From NCBI RefSeq assembly GCF_050947875.1, contig NW_027460395.1, positions 24,219-88,218 on the forward strand: a stretch of DNA of 64,000 nucleotides, read 5' to 3'. Source of the DNA: Dermacentor variabilis (Eukaryota; Arthropoda; Arachnida; Ixodida; Ixodidae). Below the pieces are notes generated by a model. It saw only the letters and a list, made by a program, of their open reading frames with translations, was not told the origin of the DNA and did not search any database. Shown one piece after another: positions 1-12,354 of this stretch; position 1 is the first letter of the stretch, and the number at the start of each line of letters is the position of its first letter. A program made the position numbers and the translations under genes.

Positions 1-1330
1 CGTTTTGGCACAAATTCATGTGCGGGTGCTAAAAAGAGAAGCATCGGCATGCTTTTCACGTCGTTTGGTAGAAATCCACGTGCGCGTTTTGCCAAAAGAA
101 CCATTTGCATGCATAACGTGTGGTTTTGAAGAAAACTGAGTCCGCGTCTACCAAAAGATGCATGTGCATGCTTAAAACGCGTTTTGGCGCAAATCCATGT
201 GCGGGTGCTAAAAAGAGCAGCATCGGCATGCTTTTCACGTCGTTTGGTAGAAATCCACGTGCGCGTTCTGCCAAAAGCACCATTTGCATGCATATCGTGT
301 GGTTTTGCAGAAAACTGCGTCCGCGTCTACCAAAAGATGCATGTGCATGCTTAAACCGCGTTTTGGCACAAATCCATGTGCGGGTGCTAAAAAGAGCAGC
401 ATCGGCATGCTTTTCACGTCGTTTGTAGAAATCCACGTTTCGCGTTCTGCCAAAAGCACCATTTGCATGCATATCGTGTGGTTTTGCAGAAAACTGCGTC
501 CGCGTCTACCAAAAGATGCATGTGCATGCTTAAAACGCGTTTTGGCACAAATCCATGTGCGGGTGCTAAAAAGAGGAGCATCGGCAAGCTTTTCACGTCG
601 TTTGGTAGAAATCCACGTGCGCGTTCTGCCAAAAGAACCATTTGCATGCATATCGTGTGGTTTTGCAGAAAACTGCGTCCGCGTCTACCAAAAGATGCAT
701 GTGCATGCTTAAAACGCGTTTTGGCACAAATCCATGTGCGGGTGCTAAAAAGAGCAGCATCGGCATGCTTTTCACGTCGTTTGGTAGAAATCCACGTGCG
801 CGTTCTGCCAAAAGCACCATTTGCATGCATATCGTGTGGTTTTGCAGAAAACTGCGTCCGCGTCTACCAAAAGATGCATGTGCATGCTTAAACCGCGTTT
901 TGGCACAAATCCATGTGCGGGTGCTAAAAAGAGCAGCATCGGCATGCTTTTCACGTCGTTTGGTAGAAATCCACGGGCGCGTTCTGCCAAAAGCACCATT
1001 TGCATGCATATCGTGCGGTTTTGCAGAAAACTGCGTCCGCGTCTACCAAAAGATGCATGTGCATGCTTAAAACGCGTTTTGGCACAAATCCATGTGCGGG
1101 TGCTAAAAAGAGCAGCATCGGCATGCTTTTCACGTTGTTTGTAGGAATCCACGTTTCGCGTTCTGGCAAAAGCACCATTTGCATGCATATCGTGTGGTTT
1201 TGCAGAAAACTGCGTCCGTGTCTACCAAAAGATGCATGTGCATGCTTAAAACGCGTTTTGGCACAAATCCATGTGCGGGTGCTAAAAAGAGGAGCATCGG
1301 CATGCTTTTCACGTCGTTTGGTAGAAATCC
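1..1330. repeat. Higher-order block alpha, copy 1
   Basis: This run of monomers shares private variants with 8233-9562 at a constant offset of 8232 bases (46 monomers minus 2 bases). They include GAAGAAAACTGAG near 128, the pair GTTTGTAGAA/ACGTTTCGCG near 421-440, GGCAAGC near 593 and CGTCCGTGTC near 1211. The two copies diverge after about position 1340. Confidence 0.85.
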
Positions 1331-1489
1331 ACGTGCGCGTTCTGCGAAAAGCACCATTTGCATGCATATCGTGTGGTTTTGCAGAAAACTGCGTCCGCGT
1401 CTACCAAAAGATGCATGTGCATGCTTAACACGCGTTTTGGCACAAATCCATGTGCGGGTGCTAAAAATAGCAGCATCGGCATGCTTTTC

Positions 1490-2900
1490 ACGTCGTTTGG
1501 TAGAAATCCACGTGCGCGTTCTGCCAAAAGCACCATTTGCATGCATATCGTGTTGTTTTGCAGAAAACTGCGTCCGCGTCTACCAAAAGATGCATGTGCA
1601 TGGTTAAACCGCGTTTTGCCACAATTCCATGTGCGGGTGCTAAAAAGAGCAGCATCGGCATGCTTTTCACGTCGTTTGGTAGAAATCCACGTGCGCGTTC
1701 TGCCAAAAGCACCATTTGCATGCATATCGTGTGGTTTTGTAGAAAACTGCGTCCGCGTCTACCAAAAGATGCATGTGCATGTTTAAAACGCGTTTTGGCA
1801 CAAATCCATGTGCGGGTGCTAAAAAGAGCAGCATCGGCATGCTTTTCACGTCGTTTGGTAGAAATGCACGTGCGCGTTCTGCCAAAAGCACCATTTCCAT
1901 GCCTATCGTGTGGTTTTGCAGAAAACTGCGTCCGCGTCTACCAAAAGATGCATGTGCATGCTTAAAACGCGTTTTGGCACAAATCCATGTGCGGGTGCTA
2001 AAAAGAGCAGCATCGGCATGCTTTTCACGTCGTTTGGTAGAAATCCGCGTGCGCGTTCTGCCAAAAGCACCATTTGCATGCATATCGTGTGGTGTTGCAG
2101 AAAACTGCGTCCGCGTCTACCAAAAGATGCATGTGCATGCTTAAAACGCGTTTTGGCACAAATCCATGTGCGGGTGCTAAAAAGAGCAGCATCGGCATGC
2201 TTTTCACGTCGTTTGGTAGAAATCCACGTGCGCGTTCTGCCAAAAGCACCATTTGCATGCATATCGTGTGGTTTTGCAGAAAACTGCGTCCGCGTCTACC
2301 AAAAGATGCATGTGCGTGCTTAAAATGCGTTTTGGCACAAATCCATGTGCGGGTGCTAAAAAGAGCAGCATCGGCATGCTTTTCACGTCTTTGGTAGAAA
2401 TCCACGTGCGCGTTCTGCGAAAAGCACCATTTGCATGCATATCGTGTGGTTTTGCAGAAAACTGCGTCCGCGTCTACCAAAAGATGCATGTGCATGCTTA
2501 ACACGCGTTTTGGCACAAATCCATGTGCGGGTGCTAAAAAGAGCAGCATCGGCATGCTTTTCACGTCGTTTGGTAGAAATCCACGTGCGCGTTCTGCCAA
2601 AAGCACCATTTGCATGCATATCGTGTGGTTTTGCAGAAAACTGCGTCCGCGTCTACCAAAAGATGTATGTGCATGCTTAAAACGCGTTCTGGCACAAATC
2701 CATGTGCGGGTGCTAAAAAGAGAAGCATCGGCATGCTTTTCACGTCGTTTGGTAGAAATCCACGTGCGCGTTCGGCCAAAAGCACCATTTGCATGCATAT
2801 CGTGTGGTTTTGCAGAAAACTGCGTCCGCGTCTACCAAAAGATGTATGTGCATGCTTAAAACACGTTTTGGCGCAAATCCATGTGCGGGTGCTAAAAAGA
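1490..2900. repeat. Higher-order block beta, copy 1
   Basis: It shares GGTTAAACCGCGTTTTGCC (1603; second copy 5719) and the 3-base deletion CACGTCTTTGG (2384; 6321) with the later block. The offsets are 4116 then 3937 bases, that is 23 and then 22 monomers, each minus one base, so one monomer was lost or gained between the markers. Confidence 0.8.
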
Positions 2901-5605
2901 GCAGCATCGGCATGCTTTTCACGTCGTTTGGTAGAAATCCACGTGCGCGTTCTGCCAAAAGCACCATTTGCATGCATATCGTGTGGTTTTGCAGAAAACT
3001 GCGTCCGCGTCTACCAAAAGATGCATGTGCATGCTTAAACCGCGTTTTGGCACAAATCCATGTGCGGGTGCTAAAAAGAGCAGCATCTGCATGCTTTTCA
3101 CGTCGTTTGGTAGAAATCCACGTGCGCGTTCTGCCAAAAGCACCATTTGCATGCATATCGTGTGGTTTTGCAGAAAACTGCGTCCGCGTCTTCCAAAAGA
3201 TGCATGTGCAAGCTTAAAACGCGTTTTGGCACAAATCCATGTGCGGGTGCTAAAAAGAGCAGCATCGGCATGCTTTTCACGTCGTTTGGTAGAAATCCAC
3301 GTGCGCGTTCTGCCAAAAGCACCATTTGCATGCATATCGTGTGGTTTTGCAGAAAACTGCGTCCGCGTCTACCAAAAGATGCATGTGCATGCTTAAAACG
3401 CGTTTTGGCACAAATCCATGTGCGGGTGCTAAAAAGATCAGCATCGGCATGCTTTTCACGTCGTTTGGTAGAAATCCACGTGCGCGTTCTGCCAAAAGCA
3501 CCATTTGCATGCATATCGTGTTGTTTTGCAGAAAACTGCGTCCGCGTCTACCAAAAGATGCATGTGCATGCTTAAAACGCGTTTTGGCACAAATCCATGT
3601 GCGGGTGCTAAAAAGAGCAGCATCGGCATGCTTTTCACGTCGTTTGGTAGAAATCCACGTGCGCGTTCTGCCAAAAGCACCATTTGCATGCAGATCGTGT
3701 GGTGTTGCAGAAAACTGCGTCCACGTCTACCAAAAGATGCATGTGCATGCTTAAAACGCGTTTTGGCACAAATCCATGTGCGGGTGCTAAAAAGAGCAGC
3801 ATCGGCATGCTTTTCACGTCGTTTGGTAGAAATCCACGTGCGCGTTCTGCGAAAAGCACCATTTGCATGCATATCGTGTGGTTTTGCAGAAAACTGCGTC
3901 CGCGTCTACCAAAAGATGCATGTGCATGCTTAACACGCGTTTTGGCACAAATCCACGTGCGGGTGCTAAAAAGAGCAGCATCGGCATGCTTTTCACGTCG
4001 CTTGGTAGAAATCCACGTGCGCGTTCTGCCAAAAGCACCATTTGCATGCATATCGTGTGGTTTTGCAGAAAACTGCGTTCGCGTCTAGCAAAAGATGCAT
4101 GTGCATGCTTAAAACGCGTTTTGGCACAATTCCATGTGCGGGTGCTAAAAAGAGCAGCATCGGCATGCTTTTCGCGTCGTTTGGTAGAAATCCACGTGCG
4201 CGTTCTGCCAAAAGCACGATTTGCATGCATATCGTGTGGTTTTGCAGAAAACTGCGTCCGCGTCTACACAAAGATGTATGTGCATGCTTAAAACGCGTTT
4301 TGGCACAAATTCATGTGCGGGTGCTAAAAAGAGAAGCATCAGCATGCTTTTCACGTCGTTTGGTAGAAATCCACGTGCGCGTTCTGCCAAAAGCACCATT
4401 TGCATGCATATCGTGTGGTTTTGCAGAAAACTGCGTCCGCGTCTACCAAAAGATGCATGTGCATGGTTAAAACGCGTTTTGGCACAAATCCATGTGCGGG
4501 TGCTAAAAAGAGCAGCATCGGTATGCTTTTCATGTTGTTTGGTAGAAATCCACGTGCGCGTTCTGCCAAAAGCACCATTTTCATGCATATCGTGTGGTTT
4601 TGCAGAAAACTGCGTCCGCGTCTACCAAAAGAAGCATGTGCCTGCTTAAAATGCGTTTTGGCACAAATCCATGTGCGGGTGCTAAAAAGAGCAGCATCGG
4701 CATGCTTTTCACGTCGTTTGGTAGAAATCCACGTGCGCGTTCTGCCAAAAGCACCATTTGCATGCATATCGTGTGGTGTTGCAGAAAACTGCGTCCGCGT
4801 CTACCAAAAGATGCATGTGCATGGTTAAAACGCGTTTTGGCACAAATCCATGTGCGGGTGCTAAAAAGAGCAGCATCGGCATGCTTTTCACGTCGTTTGG
4901 TAGAAATCCACGTGCGCGTTCTGCGAAAAGCACCATTTGCATGCATATCGTGTGGTTTTGCAGAAAACTGCGTCCGCGTCTACCAAAAGATGCATGTGCA
5001 TGCTTAACACGCGTTTTGGCACAAATCCATGTGCGGGTGCTAAAAAGAGCAGCATCGGCATGCTTTTCACGTCGTTTGGTAGAAATCCACGTGCGCGTTC
5101 TGCCAAAAGCACCATTTGCATGCATATCGTGTGGTTTTGCAGAAAACTGCGTTCGCGTCTAGCAAAAGATGTATGTGCATGCTTAAAACGCGTTTTGGCA
5201 CAAATTCATGTGCGGGTGCTAAAAAGAGAAGCATCAGCATGCTTTTCACGTCGTTTGGTAGAAATCCACGTGCGCGTTCTGCCAAAAGCACCATTTGCAT
5301 GCATATCGTGTGGTTTTGCAGAAAACTGCGTCCGCGTCTACCAAAAGATGCATGTGCATGCTTAAAACGCGTTTTGGCACAAATCCATGTGCGGGTGCTA
5401 AAAAGAGCAGCATCGGTATGCTTTTCATGTCGTTTGGTAGAAATCCACGTGCGCGTTCTGCCAAAAGCACCATTTTCATGCATATCGTGTGGTTTTGCAG
5501 AAAACTGCGTCCGCGTCTACCAAAAGAAGCATGTGCGTGCTTAAAATGCGTTTTGGCACAAATCCATGTGCGGGTGCTAAAAAGAGCAGCATCGGCATGC
5601 TTTTC

Positions 5606-6840
5606 ACGTCGTTTGGTAGAAATCCACGTGCGCGTTCTGCGATAAGCACCATTTGCATGCATATCGTGTGGTTTTGCAGAAAACTGCGTCCGCGTCTACC
5701 AAAAGATGCATGTGCATGGTTAAACCGCGTTTTGCCACAAATCCATGTGCGGGTGCTAAAAAGAGCAGCATCGGCATGCTTTTCACGTCGTTTGGTAGAA
5801 ATCCACGTGCGCGTTCTGCCAAAAGCACCATTTGCATGCATATCGTGTGGTTTTGTAGAAAACTGCGTCCGCGTCTACCAAAAGATGCATGTGCATGCTT
5901 AAAACGCGTTTTGGCACAAATCCATGTGCGGGTGCTAAAAAGAGCAGCATCGGCATGCTTTTCACGTCGTTTGGTAGAAATGCACGTGCGCGTTCTGCCA
6001 AAAGCACCATTTCCATGCATATCGTGTGGTTTTGCAGAAAACTGCGTCCGCGTCTACCAAAAGATGCATGTGCATGCTTAAAACGCGTTTTGGCACAAAT
6101 CCATGTGCGGGTGCTAAAAAGAGCAGCATCGGCATGCTTTTCACGTCGTTTGGTAGAAATCCACGTGCGCGTTCTGCCAAAAGCACCATTTGCATGCATA
6201 TCGTGTGGTTTTGCAGAAAACTGCGTCCGCGTCTACCAAAAGATGCATGTGCGTGCTTAAAATGCGTTTTGGCACAAATCCATGTGCGGGTGCTAAAAAG
6301 AGCAGCATCGGCATGCTTTTCACGTCTTTGGTAGAAATCCACGTGCGCGTTCTGCGAAAAGCACCATTTGCATGCATATCGTGTGGTTTTGCAGAAAACT
6401 GCGTCCGCGTCTACCAAAAGATGCATGTGCATGCTTAACACGCGTTTTGGCACAAATCCATGTGCGGGTGCTAAAAAGAGCAGCATCGGCATGCTTTTCA
6501 CGTCGTTTGGTAGAAATCCACGTGCGCGTTCTGCCAAAAGCACCATTTGCATGCATATCGTGTGGTTTTGCAGAAAACTGCGTCCGCGTCTACCAAAAGA
6601 TGTATGTGCATGCTTAAAACGCGTTCTGGCACAAATCCATGTGCGGGTGCTAAAAAGAGAAGCATCGGCATGCTTTTCACGTCGTTTGGTAGAAATCCAC
6701 GTGCGCGTTCTGCCAAAAGCACCATTTGTATGCATATCGTGTGGTTTTGCAGAAAACTGCGTCCGCGTCTACCAAAAGATGTATGTGCATGCTTAAAACA
6801 CGTTTTGGCGCAAATCCATGTGCGGGTGCTAAAAAGAGCA
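5606..6840. repeat. Higher-order block beta, copy 2
   Basis: Downstream partner of the block at 1490-2900, with the same ordered variants and one monomer fewer. It is followed by variants (GCGTTCGCGTCTAGC near 7477) that belong to a different family also seen near 4075, 5150 and 10340, so blocks overlap as a mosaic. Confidence 0.78.
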
Positions 6841-7559
6841 GCATCGGCATGCTTTTCACGTCGTTTGGTAGAAATCCACGTGCGCGTTCTGCCAAAAGCA
6901 CCATTTGCATGCATATCGTGTGGTTTTGCAGAAAACTGCGTCCGCGTCTACCAAAAGAAGCATGTGCGTGCTTAAAATGCGTTTTGGCACAAATCCATGT
7001 GCGGGTGCTAAAAAGAGCAGCATCGGCATGCTTTTCACGTCGTTTGGTGGAAATCCACGTGCGCGTTCTGCCAAAAGCACCATTTGCATGCATATCGTGT
7101 GGTGTTGCAGAAAACTGCGTCCGCGTCTACCAAAAGATGCATGTGCATGCTTAAAACGCGTTTTGGCACAAATCCATGTGCGGGTGCTAAAAAGAGCAGC
7201 ATCGGCATGCTTTTCACGTCGTTTGGTAGAAATCCACGTGCGCGTTCTGCGAAAAGCACCATTTGCATGCATATCGTGTGGTTTTGCAGAAAACTGCGTC
7301 CGCGTCTACCAAAAGATGCATGTGCATGCTTAACACGCGTTTTGGCACAAATCCATGTGCGGGTGCTAAAAAGAGCAGCATCGGCACGCTTTTCACGTCG
7401 TTTGGTAGAAATCCACGTGCGCGTTCTGCCAAAAGCACCATTTGCATGCATATCGTGTGGTTTTGCAGAAAACTGCGTTCGCGTCTAGCAAAAGATGTAT
7501 GTGCATGCTTAAAACGCGTTTTGGCACAAATTCATGTGCGGGTGCTAAAAAGAGAAGCA

Positions 7560-10244
7560 TCAGCATGCTTTTCACGTCGTTTGGTAGAAATCCACGTGCG
7601 CGTTCTGCCAAAAGCACCATTTGCATGCATATCGTGTGGTTTTGCAGAAAACTGCGTCCGCGTCTACCAAAAGATGCATGTGCATGCTTAAAACGCGTTT
7701 TGGCACAAATCCATGTGCGGGTGCTAAAAAGAGCAGCATCGGTATGCTTTTCATGTCGTTTGGTAGAAATCCACGTGCGCGTTCTGCCAAAAGCACCATT
7801 TTCATGCATATCGTGTGGTTTTGCAGAAAACTGCGTCCGCGTCTACCAAAAGAAGCATGTGCGTGCTTAAAATGCGTTTTGGCACAAATCCATGTGCGGG
7901 TGCTAAAAAGAGCAGCATCGGCATGCTTTTCACGTCGTTTGGTAGAAATCCACGTGCGCGTTCTGCGATAAGCACCATTTGCATGCATATCGTGTGGTTT
8001 TGCAGAAAACTGCGTCCGCGTCTACCAAAAGATGCATGTGCATGCTTAAAACGCGTTTTGGCACAAATCCATGTGCGGGTGCTAAAAAGAGCAGCATCGG
8101 CATGCTTTTAACGTCGTTTGGTAGAAATCCACGTGCGCGTTCTGCCAAAAGCACCATTTGCATGCATATCGTGTGGTTTTGCAGAAAACTGCGTCCGCGT
8201 CTACCAAAAGATGTATGTGCATGCTTAAAACGCGTTTTGGCACAAATTCATGTGCGGGTGCTAAAAAGAGAAGCATCGGCATGCTTTTCACGTCGTTTGG
8301 TAGAAATCCACGTGCGCGTTTTGCCAAAAGAACCATTTGCATGCATAACGTGTGGTTTTGAAGAAAACTGAGTCCGCGTCTACCAAAAGATGCATGTGCA
8401 TGCTTAAAACGCGTTTTGGCGCAAATCCATGTGCGGGTGCTAAAAAGAGCAGCATCGGCATGCTTTTCACGTCGTTTGGTAGAAATCCACGTGCGCGTTC
8501 TGCCAAAAGCACCATTTGCATGCATATCGTGTGGTTTTGCAGAAAACTGCGTCCGCGTCTACCAAAAGATGCATGTGCATGCTTAAACCGCGTTTTGGCA
8601 CAAATCCATGTGCGGGTGCTAAAAAGAGCAGCATCGGCATGCTTTTCACGTCGTTTGTAGAAATCCACGTTTCGCGTTCTGCCAAAAGCACCATTTGCAT
8701 GCATATCGTGTGGTTTTGCAGAAAACTGCGTCCGCGTCTACCAAAAGATGCATGTGCATGCTTAAAACGCGTTTTGGCACAAATCCATGTGCGGGTGCTA
8801 AAAAGAGGAGCATCGGCAAGCTTTTCACGTCGTTTGGTAGAAATCCACGTGCGCGTTCTGCCAAAAGAACCATTTGCATGCATATCGTGTGGTTTTGCAG
8901 AAAACTGCGTCCGCGTCTACCAAAAGATGCATGTGCATGCTTAAAACGCGTTTTGGCACAAATCCATGTGCGGGTGCTAAAAAGAGCAGCATCGGCATGC
9001 TTTTCACGTCGTTTGGTAGAAATCCACGTGCGCGTTCTGCCAAAAGCACCATTTGCATGCATATCGTGTGGTTTTGCAGAAAACTGCGTCCGCGTCTACC
9101 AAAAGATGCATGTGCATGCTTAAACCGCGTTTTGGCACAAATCCATGTGCGGGTGCTAAAAAGAGCAGCATCGGCATGCTTTTCACGTCGTTTGGTAGAA
9201 ATCCACGGGCGCGTTCTGCCAAAAGCACCATTTGCATGCATATCGTGCGGTTTTGCAGAAAACTGCGTCCGCGTCTACCAAAAGATGCATGTGCATGCTT
9301 AAAACGCGTTTTGGCACAAATCCATGTGCGGGTGCTAAAAAGAGCAGCATCGGCATGCTTTTCACGTTGTTTGTAGGAATCCACGTTTCGCGTTCTGGCA
9401 AAAGCACCATTTGCATGCATATCGTGTGGTTTTGCAGAAAACTGCGTCCGTGTCTACCAAAAGATGCATGTGCATGCTTAAAACGCGTTTTGGCACAAAT
9501 CCATGTGCGGGTGCTAAAAAGAGGAGCATCGGCATGCTTTTCACGTCGTTTGGTAGAAATCCACGTGCACGTTCTGCCAAAAGCACCATTTGCATGCATA
9601 TCGTGTGGTGTTGCAGAAAACTGCGTCCGCGTCTACCAAAAGATGCATGTGCATGCTTAAAACGCGTTTTGGCACAAATCCATGTGCGGGTGCTAAAAAG
9701 AGCAGCATCGGCATGCTTTTCACGTCGTTTGGTAGAAATCCACGTGCGCGTTCTGCCAAAAGCACCATTTGCATGCATATCGTGTGGTTTTGCAGAAAAC
9801 TGCGTCCGCGTCTACCAAAAGAAGCATGTGCGTGCTTAAAATGCGTTTTGGCACAAATCCATGTGCGGGTGCTAAAAAGAGCAGCATCGGCATGCTTTTC
9901 ACGTCGTTTGGTAGAAATCCACGTGCGAGTTCTGCCAAAAGCACCATTTGCATGCATATCGTGTGGTGTTGCAGAAAACTGCGTCCGCGTCTACCAAAAG
10001 ATGCATGTGCATGCTTAAAACGCGTTTTGGCACAAATCCATGTGCGGGTGCTGAAAATAGCAGCATCGGCATGCTTTTCACGTCGTTTGGTAGAAATCCA
10101 CGTGCGCGTTCTGCGAAAAGCACCATTTGCATGCATATCGTGTGGTTTTGCAGAAAACTGCGTCCGCGTCTACCAAAAGATGCATGTGCATGCTTAACAC
10201 GCGTTTTGGCACAAATCCATGTGCGGGTGCTAAAAAGAGCAGCA
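7560..10244. repeat. 15-monomer higher-order unit, copy 1
   Basis: Variants in this block recur 2685 bases (15 x 179) downstream: GCGATAAGC near 7966 and 10651, CTTTTAACGTCG near 8105 and 10790, and GAAGAAAACTGAG near 8360 and 11045. The next copy follows directly, making a tandem higher-order repeat. Confidence 0.8.
8233..9562. repeat. Higher-order block alpha, copy 2
   Basis: Same ordered set of variants as the left edge of the window, and it recurs in part again from about 10918 (offset 2685, becoming 2864 after one extra monomer). Matching runs of several consecutive monomers indicate segmental duplication rather than chance. Confidence 0.85.
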
Positions 10245-12333
10245 TCGGCATGCTTTTCACGTCGTTTGGTAGAAATCCACGTGCGCGTTCTGCCAAAAGC
10301 ACCATTTGCATGCATATCGTGTGGTTTTGCAGAAAACTGCGTTCGCGTCTAGCAAAAGATGTATGTGCATGCTTAAAACGCGTTTTGGCACAAATTCATG
10401 TGCGGGTGCTAAAAAGAGCAGCATCGGTATGCTTTTCATGTCGTTTGGTAGAAATCCACGTGCGCGTTCTGCCAAAAGCACCATTTTCATGCATATCGTG
10501 TGGTTTTGCAGAAAACTGCGTCCGCGTCTACCAAAAGAAGCATGTGCGTGCTTAAAATGCGTTTTGGCACAAATCCATGTGCGGGTGCTAAAAAGAGCAG
10601 CATCGGCATGCTTTTCACGTCGTTTGGTAGAAATCCACGTGCGCGTTCTGCGATAAGCACCATTTGCATGCATATCGTGTGGTTTTGCAGAAAACTGCGT
10701 CCGCGTCTACCAAAAGATGCATGTGCATGCTTAAAACGCGTTTTGGCACAAATCCATGTGCGGGTGCTAAAAAGAGCAGCATCGGCATGCTTTTAACGTC
10801 GTTTGGTAGAAATCCACGTGCGCGTTCTGCCAAAAGCACCATTTGCATGCATATCGTGTGGTTTTGCAGAAAACTGCGTCCGCGTCTACCAAAAGATGTA
10901 TGTGCATGCTTAAAACGCGTTTTGGCACAAATTCATGTGCGGGTGCTAAAAAGAGAAGCATCGGCATGCTTTTCACGTCGTTTGGTAGAAATCCACGTGC
11001 GCGTTTTGCCAAAAGAACCATTTGCATGCATAACGTGTGGTTTTGAAGAAAACTGAGTCCGCGTCTACCAAAAGATGCATGTGCATGCTTAAAACGCGTT
11101 TTGGCGCAAATCCATGTGCGGGTGCTAAAAAGAGCAGCATCGGCATGCTTTTCACGTCGTTTGGTAGAAATCCACGTGCGCGTTCTGCCAAAAGCACCAT
11201 TTGCATGCATATCGTGTGGTTTTGCAGAAAACTGCGTCCGTGTCTACCAAAAGATGCATGTGCATGCTTAAACCGCGTTTTGGCACAAATCCATGTGCGG
11301 GTGCTAAAAAGAGCAGCATCGGCATGCTTTTCACGTCGTTTGGGAGAAATCCACGTGCGCGTTCTGCCAAAAGCACCATTTGCATGCATATCGTGTGGTT
11401 TTGCAGAAAACTGCGTCCGCGTCTACCAAAAGATGCATGTGCATGCTTAAAACGCGTTTTGGCACAAATCCATGTGCGGGTGCTAAAAAGAGCAGCATCG
11501 GCATGCTTTTCACGTCGTTTGTAGAAATCCACGTTTCGCGTTCTGCCAAAAGCACCATTTGCATGCCTATCGTGTGGTTTTGCAGAAAACTGCGTCCGCG
11601 TCTACCAAAAGATGCATGTGCATGCTTAAAACGCGTTTTGGCACAAATCCATGTGCGGGTGCTAAAAAGAGGAGCATCGGCAAGCTTTTCACGTCGTTTG
11701 GTAGAAATCCACGTGCGCGTTCTGCCAAAAGAACCATTTGCATGCATATCGTGTGGTTTTGCAGAAAACTGCGTCCGCGTCTACCAAAAGATGCATGTGC
11801 ATGCTTAAAACGCGTTTTGGCACAAATCCATGTGCGGGTGCTAAAAAGAGCAGCATCGGCATGCTTTTCACGTCGTTTGGTAGAAATCCACGTGCACGTT
11901 CTGCCAAAAGCACCATTTGCATGCATATCGTGTGGTGTTGCAGAAAACTGCGTCCGCGTCTACCAAAAGATGCATGTGCATGCTTAAAACGCGTTTTGGC
12001 ACAAATCCATGTGCGGGTGCTAAAAAGAGCAGCATCGGCATGCTTTTCACGTCGTTTGGTAGAAATCCACGTGCGCGTTCTGCCAAAAGCACCATTTGCA
12101 TGCATATCGTGTGGTTTTGCAGAAAACTGCGCCCGCGTCTACCAAAAGATGCATGTGCATGCTTAAAACGCGTTTTGGCACAAATCCATGTGCGGGTGCT
12201 AAAAAGAGCAGCATCGGCATGCTTTTCACGTCGTTTGGTAGAAATCCACGTTTCGCGTTCTGGCAAAAGCACCATTTGCATGCAATCGTGTGGTTTTGCA
12301 GAAAACTGCGTCCGCGTCTACCAAAGGATGCAT
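10245..12333. repeat. 15-monomer higher-order unit, copy 2 (interrupted by the LINE)
   Basis: This repeats the preceding block at offset 2685 up to about 11330. From there the offset becomes 2864 (16 x 179), showing gain of one monomer in this copy or loss of one from the other. The copy runs into the LINE insertion. Confidence 0.78.
12322..12333. repeat. Target-site duplication, left copy
   Basis: CAAAGGATGCAT directly abuts the LINE 3' end. The flanking bases beyond it continue the satellite monomer exactly. It carries a private G (AAAGG, where most monomers read AAAAG) that also appears in the right copy and in the empty-site paralogue. Confidence 0.93.
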
Positions 12334-12354
12334 TCGTCTTCATCATCAGCCTGG
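12334..12354 (-). other. Very short 3' tail of the LINE
   Basis: Only 21 bases lie between the TAA stop and the target-site duplication. In sense orientation they end with GATGATGAAGACGA, a degenerate GAT repeat and not a poly(A) tail. Short simple-repeat tails instead of poly(A) are typical of RTE elements. This end would be where reverse transcription began. Confidence 0.85.

Larger units (their letters stand above)
1..12333. repeat. Satellite array, left block (179-bp monomer)
   Basis: About 69 head-to-tail copies of a 179-bp monomer fill this stretch with no gaps and no other DNA. Landmarks such as the GCATGC hexamers, the palindrome AAAACGCGTTTT and the string CACGTGCGCG recur every 179 bases, all in one orientation. 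Copies differ by point changes and by 1-3 base indels, for example a 3-base loss near 2384 repeated near 6321. The array runs off the left edge of the window and stops at the target-site duplication of the LINE. No gene is supported. The function is unknown; arrays of this kind are typically centromeric, pericentromeric or subtelomeric heterochromatin, but nothing here says which. Confidence 0.98.

Noticed and set aside
1..12333. A CRISPR array
   Set aside because: Repeats are 179 bp, directly abutting with no unique spacers, and no cas genes are present.
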